From Anastatus disparis (Eukaryota; Arthropoda; Insecta; Hymenoptera; Eupelmidae): 64,000 bases of DNA. Made by a program: the position numbers and the translations under genes. The stretch covers positions 9,548,001 to 9,612,000 of the forward strand of contig JAFFSR010000237.1 of assembly GCA_017163975.1 (NCBI GenBank), in the 5' to 3' direction. A model generated the notes under the pieces. The model did no database searches. It was not told the origin of the DNA and worked only from the letters and a program-made list of their open reading frames with translations. Shown here one piece after another: positions 52,353 through 62,100 of the stretch. Within the stretch, counting starts at the first letter, position 1. Each line of letters begins with the position of its first letter.

Positions 52353-52747
52353 TTAATTTTATTATTATAATGCATTTTTTCAACTATCATTTTATTCTGG
52401 AATTAAGAAATGTAAATAAGTAATCAAGATTAGTCCAAATAATTACCGCAACAAATGTTGTAGTTTCCACGTAACAAATTAACTATTTATAAGTTGATGA
52501 AACAATGATATGATAAATGCAAGGTGCATTATTTTATGATGTTTTCAAAAATCATTTTGTTAATTTTAATAAACATGGGTAAAATTAAAAAAAAATCTTC
52601 CTCATAATAAAAATAAAATTTTATTTTTTTAAATAATAACATTTAAAAATTAATTTTGCTCAAAATATATTTAACAATTTATTCATCTATAAATTAAATA
52701 CAATAAATGAAAAATATTAATTTTTTTTAATTATTATTTAACTTTGC

Positions 52748-52785
52748 TGTATCCATTACTCCACCGAGTGAGCCACTGATGACCT
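52748..52785 (-). mobile_element. SINE fragment, copy D
   Basis: Only the 5' tRNA-like end remains. On the minus strand it reads gaggtcatcagtggctcact then cggtggagtaatgga. It matches the A-box region of the neighbouring copies. Confidence 0.65.
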
Positions 52786-52914
52786 CAAAAAATATTAATT
52801 AAATATTTTAAATTATCGTATTGTTATTCAAGATTATAATTTTAGTACTTTGCTGTAAATTGAGAAAAAATTTTTAATCATATTTCTCGTAGCATCAATC
52901 CATATTTTTTTTTT

Positions 52915-53110
52915 AATTTATTTAACGTTGCTATATTTATGCTATCATTGAGATGCTAATTAGCGACGGAGCTCGTAAGCGTGTTTGTGAACAAAGCTCA
53001 TGTAACGTAAAGTGGTGCTTGTATCAATTGGCCGCCGAGAGCGGGATTCGAACTCAGGTACTCGAAATTACGAATCCATTACTCTACCGATTTATCCGTT
53101 GACGACCTCT
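52915..53110 (-). mobile_element. tRNA-derived SINE, copy E (nearly full length)
   Basis: About 195 bp. On the minus strand it has a degraded A-box, an intact anticodon-like attcgtaat and a B-box gagttcgaatcccgctctcg. The body includes tacaagcaccactttacgtt and gagctttgttcacaaacacg, and the end is tagcaacgttaaataaa. It is one of the two most complete copies in the window. Confidence 0.85.
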
Positions 53111-53410
53111 TATCAATCCATATTGCTTTGAGATCTTTATGAGACAAAATAATCAAAGATATAAAATTGGTTCATTAATTGACTTTATGGATCCTGATCG
53201 TATGTTGCTTACTGAAAAGATTTATATTGCTGGAGCACTTCGTTAAATATGCTGTTTCTTCACAATTTCAGTAACCTACATATTAGTTTGGGAGAAATTT
53301 TCATCCGTATGGTTGCTTAGCTTTACCTTTTTGTGGGGTACCTGTAGCTCCGCATATGATTTTGACACCGATTCTCAATAATCTATAATTTTCTAATATT
53401 TATTTTTTTA

Positions 53411-53662
53411 CCAATTTTTGTTTAAAATTTTTAAAAAATCATTATATTTAGGATTAACGAAATCGTCAATGTTTTAATTTCAAACTAAGAATCTTAAACA
53501 GTTTCGTAAATTTTGTAAGAAAAATATATAATTAACATGATAAATCCAAAATATACGAAACTGTTTAAGATTCTCAGCTTGAAATTTAAAGTTTAATTTA
53601 AAAATTGATGATTTCGTTAATCCTAAATACATGATTTTTTAAAAATTTTAAACAAAAATTGG
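53411..53662. repeat. Long inverted repeat (foldback element), arms of about 100 bp
   Basis: The left arm 53411-53508 begins ccaatttttgtttaaaattt and ends cttaaacagtttcgta. The right arm 53554-53662 is its reverse complement with about 10 extra bases. The 45-bp spacer is AT-rich. The arms include the matched pair ggattaacgaaatcgtcaat / gatgatttcgttaatcc. It could be a MITE-like foldback element or a hairpin RNA source. No transposase is present. Confidence 0.85.
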
Positions 53663-53699
53663 TTAAGAACAGAAATAACTTTTGCATTTGAATCTTCAA

Positions 53700-54453
53700 A
53701 TAAAATTTCTATTTCAGATGTTCAATGAGAATAAAGAATAAAAAACTAAATGTTTAAAGTTATATATTCTTTTAAACTGCTTAATTTTCATAAGATTGTT
53801 GCAATACAAAAATTACATCTCTATGCATTTTAATTTACGGAATTTACGTAATGAACAAATGCATCTATTTTTTGTGTCTATTTAGTCGCATGTAACTAAA
53901 TATTTATTATTTTATGAGATTTTAAAATGTTAATCACTTAATTCATAATAAATAATAATAAGTACGTGCATCACATTCCTAATCTTTTGATATTGAACTG
54001 ACAGCTCATATATCATTACGCTTAATTTAGGGTTTTAGTTTAAAAAACTATAGAAAAGCAACTGACCCAAAAGCAGTACCGACGTGCCACTTGGTGTTTA
54101 GGCTAACTACTGGACACTTTTGGGGGAAGTTACTTACTACAGCAGACGATATTACTACCACAGTTTTTTCAGTGATTGGCTACGAGGGAGGGTAGAACAA
54201 CAAAAACGTTGCTGGCTTGCTACATCGCGCTATTTCATCACTTAGCTAGTGTTGCATCAACCCTAAAAGTCTTCGAGTTGGGCGTTGGCTGTTGGCTTGG
54301 GTGTCTGTATTTAAAATCGAAGGAACAGAGACTAGAGAGAGCAGTGCAGTGGGAAAGTTTTTTTTTTACTGTGTGGTTCTTATTGCACGACAGAAAGGGT
54401 CATAAGTTAGTTGTAAATTTGCTTCAAAGTAACATTCGTCATTTGGTGAGAAA
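53700..54453 (+). promoter_or_regulatory. Upstream region and 5'UTR of the small chimeric gene
   Basis: After AT-rich sequence, a less AT-rich stretch at about 54060-54453 precedes the ATG at 54454. An overlapping open frame at 54176-54457 ends just at the ATG and is best read as 5'UTR. The transcription start is not identified. Confidence 0.4.
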
Positions 54454-55104
54454 ATGACAGCTAATATGGAGGAATCTGGGCAGAATCCCAATGCCAAGGA
54501 TGACGAACCCTTGTGGGCGAAGTATGCTGTTGGCTGTGGTTTGGTCATTATCGGAATTTTATGTAACTTAAATTTTATACTCATATTGTTTAAATATTGT
54601 TGGACTATTTTCGGATATTTATTCTACAGATGAATTATTTATTAACTTTTTTACTTCAATTACATATTTTTAATATTATTTAATTAACTTTGTTTAAATG
54701 ATATGTGAAGTATTAATGAAATTAATCATGACATGCATTTCAATAGTAAAATGAATTTAATATTATAAAGTCATTTATTTAATGACGAATCAAAGAAATT
54801 TTTTATAATACACTGATTAAATAAATTTTTGCATTTTAAAAATCTGAATCTTCAAATTATGTGTTTGAAAATCTAAATATTATGAAGTGATAATTAATAA
54901 TTTTTTTTTTATGTTTCAGTTCCTTTCTGCGTTGCAACGGACTGCATACTAGCTGGCATATGGTTTATGTTTAAAGGACATGAGAGTCAATCGCAGCCAC
55001 AAGAACGAGCCGAACAACAAAGATCTCTTGCTCAACTTGAGCCTGCTCCAATGAATGAACAACATACAGATTCGAATTCTTTCTCTACACCCGTAGTCGC
55101 TTGA
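54454..55104 (+). CDS. Small membrane protein fused in frame to a duplicated carboxylase C-terminal tail
   Basis: Exons 54454..54562 and 54920..55104 (357-bp GT-AG intron, phase 1) give 97 residues. Residues 1-24 are hydrophilic (MTANMEESGQNPNAKDDEP). Residues 24-54 are hydrophobic (YAVGCGLVIIGILFPF, then CILAGIWFMF), forming one long or two short membrane segments split at D44. A short KGHESQ linker follows. Residues 62-97 (start [19 protein letters not shown]) are the carboxylase C-terminal tail in the same reading frame. A one-base insertion moves the end past the carboxylase TAG to TGA at 55102. The conserved splice site and hydrophobic exon say the membrane part is a real gene; I do not recognise its family. 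The chimeric tail is seen directly. Whether the fused protein is made is unknown. Confidence 0.7.
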
Positions 55105-55884
55105 CTTTAAGCTAACGCGCGAAGTTTTTCGACAATCTCTCAGTTCTACGCCTTCACTGTATATATACCTGATCCTCGCTAAGTCAACAAAAAAGACATT
55201 TAAACACCATAAATTGTTCTTTACAATATCATTTGGCTTATTTATTACTTTCTTATTTAGGTTTAGTTAATTCACTATGTTTTAGACTAATTAAATTACT
55301 CAGAATCTTGGCTTGTTTTTTTCAATTAAAAATATTTTTATTTGCTATTTTTATTCATGTGATGAATGAATTGTAAAATTATTTTTATTTGTCATTGTAA
55401 GCAAATTTTAAAATAATTTAGCTAGAAATAATTGAATTAGAATATTAATCAGGAGAATCTTAAACAAGCCATTATTCTAAGTAAGACGCACTATGAGCTA
55501 TGAAAATATATCATTCGTACAAAGAAAAAGTGCCAGATGTGTAAATTGCAAAACATTTTAATTAAAATGCATAAAATGCTTCGTTATTTGATACAAGTGT
55601 AATGTAAATGTGACAAATATAAATAATAAATTTTCTTGGGATACCATATCTTATTCATAATTTATAATTATTATTTTCATTGATATTGCGATTACTAGTA
55701 CCATTAATATTATTATTATTTTTTTATTAGTTTTGCAATTGTTTTTGTTATTGTTATAATTGTAACAGTAGCACGTGCTTACGTTTATAATAAATAAAGA
55801 AGCAAAAAAGCTTCGTTGTAAAAATTTTGGAATAGTGTAAAATTAAGATTTAATATATAAAGATAAAAATTACAAAAAAAATTT
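54993..55884 (+). repeat. Acceptor copy of the 0.9-kb carboxylase tail/3'UTR duplication
   Basis: Same orientation as 51264-52191. It supplies the last 36 codons and the 3'UTR of the small chimeric gene. The first AATAAA of the donor is changed to GACAAA here, but AATAAA occurs just downstream near 55625 and AATAAATAAA near 55788. Confidence 0.93.
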
Positions 55885-56327
55885 CTTTTAATTATCATTA
55901 ATATTTAATTATCGTGCAATCTTTAAGAAATTCTAATATTATTTACATAATATCAAAATTTTATGATAATTTAAAAAATTTAACTTTTCAATGTGAGGTT
56001 TAAAAGCTGCTTATAAGTGTTGACAACGATTTCACTTATATGCCAATTGAGCAATAACATTCCTTCACACATATCAGTTTTATGCTTTAGTAAATATCGT
56101 GTGCTCATTTCCTGCTTTTAATAAGCATGCATACTCGTTATTATCTTTAAATTACATGTGTTATTATCGGTAGATTTCTCTTTTGTTTAAAATTGAAATT
56201 TAATAAGATATTTTATTAAAAACTTAAATAATAATGAAATTTAATCGTTTATATAGACAAACAATTTATTATTAAGGAGAAAAAAATTTCCACAATTATC
56301 TGTACACATGAAACATTGAAGAAACTT
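55885..56327. other. Intergenic AT-rich stretch
   Basis: It lies between the duplicated 3'UTR and the 3' end of the minus-strand Asn-rich gene. I see no gene, repeat family or clear signal, apart from probable 3'UTR of the Asn-rich gene. Confidence 0.5.
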
Positions 56328-58153
56328 TCACGAATGTTGGTATTCTAATACATTTGGCATACACTGAGGTTTTCTCACATTGTACGTTATACCGCCAAAT
56401 ATTCTGGATTCTTGAAGATCTGACGAATAATTCACGTTGTTATTATCATGATGAGCGACCGGATTATTATCATTACAAGTATTGTGTGGAGTTTGTGATA
56501 TTTGCTCTTGATTTGAAGGCGTTTCTGTACGTTGATAAGATCTATAGCCATGATTATAAAATGGATTATCAGGACTCATGTTGTTGTTGTTAATATCATG
56601 ATTGTTATTTTCGTTATTGCTGTAATTATTGTTATTTTGATTATTGCTATTGTAATTGCTATTGTAATGAGAATATCCATTTTGTGGCGAAGCCATTGGA
56701 CACTTTTGCTGAGGATATACATAAGAGTAACCTTCGTCGTTTTCATAATTACGCATCTGACGTGTTCTACTTGTAGGCGGTGGATTGTTTGGCAATCTTT
56801 GATTTTCTACACCGTTAAACGAACAATGCTTAGTATTTGCTTCCTTGTCGGTCGGTCGTTGGGTGAATGGAAGATTTTCTATCAAACTTTTATCTTGGGT
56901 ACCATTTAGTCTGACGTACGGTACATAAGAATCGTTTTCCTTTTCATTGTTTAACGAGTCATTGGACACTTCGATCATTCTATCGACGTTTTTCGTACGA
57001 CCGTATTTACATTTTTTGAGTATTTCCACGGCAAAGTTTGATTCTTGCAAGCCATTGTTCCTTTTTTGAGTCTCGAGTGCCTCTCTTTGCAAACGTATTT
57101 TTAGCAAACTTGATGCTTCGACTTTTGGACGTGGACATGAATTGTCATTTTCGTTTGTTTCGTTTGGATTGTTTTCTTCGGTGATTTCACATCTTTTTGG
57201 ATATTGCTGATGCTGGTGAGGATATCCATTTTCTGGAAGCTTGCATTCGTCGATAACTGGTCGCTGACGATAATCGTTACAAGATGATGATTCTTCGGGT
57301 CTGTTTCTTCTTTCGTGAGACGCTTCTTCTGGATGCTTTTGTTCGATTTGTTTGTAGTCGCTTTGGCATTTTAATTGTTTGATCTGTTCATCGAGCAGAC
57401 GATCGAATTGACGACGAATTAAAGCTTCGGAAATTCCTTGCTGGCTCATTGAATTGACTAGAAGCTCTTGATCCTTGATCATGTTTGGAGTGAATTGTAG
57501 TGTGCGTGTGTTGTTCTAAAAATGAAAAAGAAATTATGAATTTTTTTTGTTTGTTTTACTTAAATCTTTTTTTTATGTATTTATATATTATGATACTTAT
57601 GGATATCCCACAAGCAGAACTTAAAAAAAAATGATTTTAAAGAATTTTTTTCTGAGGTTGTGCCTGCAGGCTCGTAATTGATTAGAATCAGTTAAAATTT
57701 TTTTTGATTAAGTGCTATCAAATCTGTACATATTAAAGAGCTAATTGTTTATTTGATTCTTCTTATAATTTTAATAAAATATCAAATTTTAACAAATATT
57801 TGTTACTTTCTTATCAACTGAAATAATAAAATTGAATAATAAACGTAAAAACTGACCTGATGTGCAGTGTGTGATTGTAAATGAGTGTTTGATTGCGGAG
57901 CCACGTTGAAATGATGTTTATGATAACATTCACCAGCAGCATAACAATCCGAAAGATTATTATTATTGTTATTATTTTTCATCGATCTTTTATTTGCCGT
58001 CCAATTAGCCTTGCCGTCGCCGCGATCCATGTTCTGTTGATGATTGTTATCTTGAATATTAAAATTGACTTTCGGTGAAATTTTCGACGTTGATTCCATT
58101 GCAGCTTTATTTAATACATCAGATTCGGGATCTTGATGACACGTATTATTCAT
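56328..58153 (-). CDS. Unrecognised Asn-rich protein, 494 residues
   Basis: Two exons, 57857..58153 and 56328..57515, are joined in phase 0 (CAG|GTCAGT donor, tttttag acceptor). The start is ATG at 58153 (MNNTCHQDPESDVLNKAAM). An acceptor-like tttttttag lies just upstream, so a non-coding 5' exon is likely. Asn runs occur at about residues 60-70 and 290-330, and the rest is polar and disordered. Two stretches look more structured: MSQQGISEALIRRQFDRLLD and SLLKIRLQREALETQKRNNG, both probably helical. There is no signal peptide, membrane segment or motif that I know. A regulatory or RNA-binding scaffold is possible, but nothing shows it. Confidence 0.65.
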
Positions 58154-59128
58154 AATTTCTTACGATGAATTTCTAAAAAAAAGGTTTAATTATAAATATT
58201 TTATTGAGTTTGGATTTATGAATTAATTAAGCTTACGAGAGCTAAAATAAGTTTAATGAGAGATAAAATCTTTGCTAGAGTCAAGATTCAAAGGTATTAA
58301 AAAAATATATTATTCAGGAAAACTTTTACATAATAGAATTATTAAATGTAATAATAAATTGATTTTTTAAATATTTACCATTAAATTCTGTTTACTGATA
58401 CAAATTTCAATTTTGTTAAAAACGCTGCATGACAGAAAGAATAATGAAACAATTTAACTAAGCAGAGGTTACATGTCGAAAAATTTCAATTAATAAAAAA
58501 AACAAATGAACACAAAAAAAAATAGAATTTAATTGTATCTTTGGGGATTTAAGATCAATAAAACAGCATGCAATTCAGTAAAAACAGCAAATTAAATTTT
58601 GCTTAATTATTAAAAAAGTAGCTTGATTTTTTCTGCATAATTAAAAAAAAGTAAATATTATATAACACATTTAATTACTTGATAAATAAATAACGATATC
58701 AACGTCTTTGTTAAAGTTCCTGATGTCTTATCTATTGTCCTCTTGATAAAACGTTTTCCCAGAACAAGGCCTCGGGTCCTTTTATAAATGTGCTCGTAAC
58801 CATATATTTTAAACTTATTGTTTATCTTGATACCAAGCCCACGGCTAAAATAATAAATTGTTCGGGAGAAAAAAAAATTATATGGTTACTCTTTATGCAG
58901 TCTCATAAATAATTCAGCTATTGTAATCTTTTTGCCATTTATTCAATTTCCTTTAGTTTATATTGTATTTAAATAAAAACTGAGGAATAATAAAATAAAT
59001 CTGTTTTTAATTTATAAAAATAAGTATATTTAACATTCTGTTATTACAACGTATTATATATACACATTAAATTGAAGTAAACTTAAGTTTTACGCGTGTA
59101 CAAAAATCTTTACAAATACAAAGTACTT
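58154..59128. other. Intergenic region, no gene seen
   Basis: AT-rich. It includes probable 5'UTR of the Asn-rich gene near 58150-58190 and probable 3'UTR of the hexosaminidase near 59000-59128. Confidence 0.5.
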
Positions 59129-62100
59129 TTAATAAACACAAAAACCAGATCCATTTGGTGGCTGTGCTGGGATTCCGCGTTTGTTCATACGGCAGGCGTG
59201 TTCTTCCATGCGTTTTTTAACATCAGTCATATCTTGGTATCGGTCTGTCCAAAGTTTCTCTGCGGTTGCTGATGCTCGTGGCCAAATTCGCGGGTGGACG
59301 TTGGTTCTAAAAGTATTTAACGAAATAGCAATTTAATATAAATTATAAGTAAAGAAATTTTATTGTTATATTGTTAATTATTAGTATTTTTCATTAATTT
59401 TTTTAGGTTTATTGATTTTCTAATAAATACTTTTTCAAGAAATATATAAAGTACTGAGGTTGAAAAATAATTCCAAACAAACAAAGTTTAAAATATTCAA
59501 GAGGTTTATATGTTATCATCTTATTCTTTATCTTCCGTGAATTCCAAGCGGAATCTTAAACTGTAATATGATTCTGATTTTTACTACTTTGTGAAGACAT
59601 GAAGGGATACGCGTAATAAAATACGAGGTTTTATTCCACCAAAAATATTTATCGAACGTGTCGAAAATTCAAATAAAAAGCAAAAGTTCAGAGGAAAATT
59701 TTAACAAAAGAGATTCTATTCTCAATAAAAATCAAAAAATTGTCTTTTTGAGACATTTAAAATAGATAAATTTTAAAAATTTATAAAATAAACATATAAT
59801 ATATAAAATTATAAATGAATATTAATTTACTTGTCGACAAACTCTCCCCACATGCAAGCTTCACCGCCAACGACCAATTTCTTTTGTTTTGGATCAGGAA
59901 CACGAAAATCGAACGGATCGCAATGGTAAAACTTCTCCCAATCACCGCCGCTCGATAGAGCATCAAGGTACCAACAGGCTGATAAAATCGCTGGATAACC
60001 AGCGTTAACAACAGCCGCCATTTCACCATGCCAATTACCGGTCCATATTTGTACGACCGTGTCGTTGTGCAAGTTGACGCCGTTGTCGAAAACTTCTTGC
60101 CAAACTATCGATTTGGCTTTTAGGTCGTCCGCGATATCGAGCACACGCTGGATGTACAGCTCTTCGAGTTTTTCGTATTTTTTGCTGATGTTGTATTGTT
60201 TCATGAATTCTAAAATTCTGGGATTCGATTGCCAGCAGTCGAATGGCACCTCGTCGCCGCCAAAATGAATGTACTTGTCTGGGAATCTTTGAGTTACTTC
60301 CCCAAATAATCTTTGTAAAAAGGTATAAAGTCTTGGTTGTGTTGGATCCATTGGACCTACATGGCCTGTTGGTCCATTGCCATCTGAAAAATTTATTTCA
60401 TTTTGTATATAAAAATCTTTAAAATTTTGATAATATTTTATTAGGATAGAAAGTACTATAATTTATTGCAGGATTGTTTTTAAAAATGGGAGTAAAATCA
60501 AAGTTTTTAAAAATTTAGTCCTACGATACCAAATAATAGAAAACAATAAATATTTAAATTTACCATAAAATTGACAAAGAAATTCCGGATGAGAAAGTCC
60601 CCAGGATTTGGTATGTCCAGGTGTATCGAATTCAGGAACGACTCGAATACCGCGTAATCTTGCGTACTCGATAATATTTTCTACGTCTTTGGCCGTGTAA
60701 ACCATCGTTGGATGATAAACTCCTTTGGCTGACAATTCGGGAAAAGCTGCGCTTTCGTAAGGAAAACTATTGTCATCGACAATGTGCCAATGAAAAACGT
60801 TTAATTTGTTGTAAGCCATGGCATCGAGAGTTAACAGAATATCGCTAACTGGTAAATAATGTCTTGATGTGTCCAGAAGAAGTCCTCGATGAGATAAGAG
60901 TGGATGATCTACGATATTTTGTCCTTTGATTGACAGTTCCTGTACGTAATAAGTAGATGGTTAATTTTTTGCGTGTTTAATACAATGTATTTTAAATCCT
61001 TGGTTCAAAGTTCAAAGTTAAAAATATCTACGAAACTAAAAAATGGTTAAGAAAAATGGTTTTTTTAATGTAACTTTTTTTTGACATTCATTCGTATTTT
61101 CAATGAAATAACTTTATTTACATAACTTTTAAATATTTAATTTAGTTAATTTTTTCAAAGAAAAGGATTAGTCTTTTTAATTAGATGATTAATTAAAAAT
61201 AATTACTTAATAAATATAAATTACAATATTTTGATGATTAATTCATTTTTAGTAATTTTTTAGAAGATATTAAAAAAAACATTCATTTTATCACCTGTCT
61301 CTGTCTCTTCTGCAAACAAAGTTATAGCATAAAACATTTAACATGTTCGTGTAATTCTTATAAGAAAGCACGTTACAGTAATAACAAAAAACAGCCGACA
61401 TATTTTCGCAATTATGCTACTCAATTTGCTGTAAACTATTCGATTGCTAGCAAGGTGTGTTAATATGTAATGTTGACATTAAAATTTAAACTGAAGAATT
61501 ATTTTTATCTTGATTAATCCAATCGATATAAAAAAAATTTATCTATTAAATTGACTGAGTATCAAAATTTTTTATCATGAACTTACTCCCGATCCGTTTT
61601 CTGCATAAGTAAGAAGTTGCGAAAATGTTTCCAGCCCTCTAAGTACTCCCCAAATTGACTTAGCTCTCAGATAAGCGTCATTATTGTTATTGATAGGTAC
61701 AGTTAAATTATCTGAAAAAAAAATTTACAAATTTCATTGAACAAAATTTACTATTATAATTTTTTTTTTAATTTAACGTTGCTATATTTGTGTTATCATT
61801 TCGATGTGCTAATCAACGACGGACATCGTCAGTGTGTTTGTGAACAAAGCACTTGTGTCACACATTGGTGCTTGTATCAATCGGCCGAGAGCGGGATTCG
61901 AACTCGGAGCCCCGAGATTATGAATCCATCGCTCTACCGAATGAGCCATTGAGACCTCTGCTTTTATAAATCAATATAGCTTACATATTTTACGTTATAT
62001 GTTAATGTTCATGTATAAATGTGTCGTATCTCCTTACATTCAAAGTTTTTTAAACTTTGACTCTCTTTGAATATATTAAAATCATATTTTTTCTTAGTGA

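Noticed and set aside
54993..55884. Retrotransposed carboxylase pseudogene
   Set aside because: The duplicated part contains no intron, so splicing cannot be tested. It lacks a clear poly(A) tail and target-site duplication, and it continues past both polyadenylation signals. A DNA-level duplication fits better.
17342..61962. tRNA-like sequences that might be real tRNA genes
   Set aside because: All have mismatched or missing acceptor stems, some lack the anticodon region, and each is joined to the same tRNA-unrelated body. A SINE family explains them.
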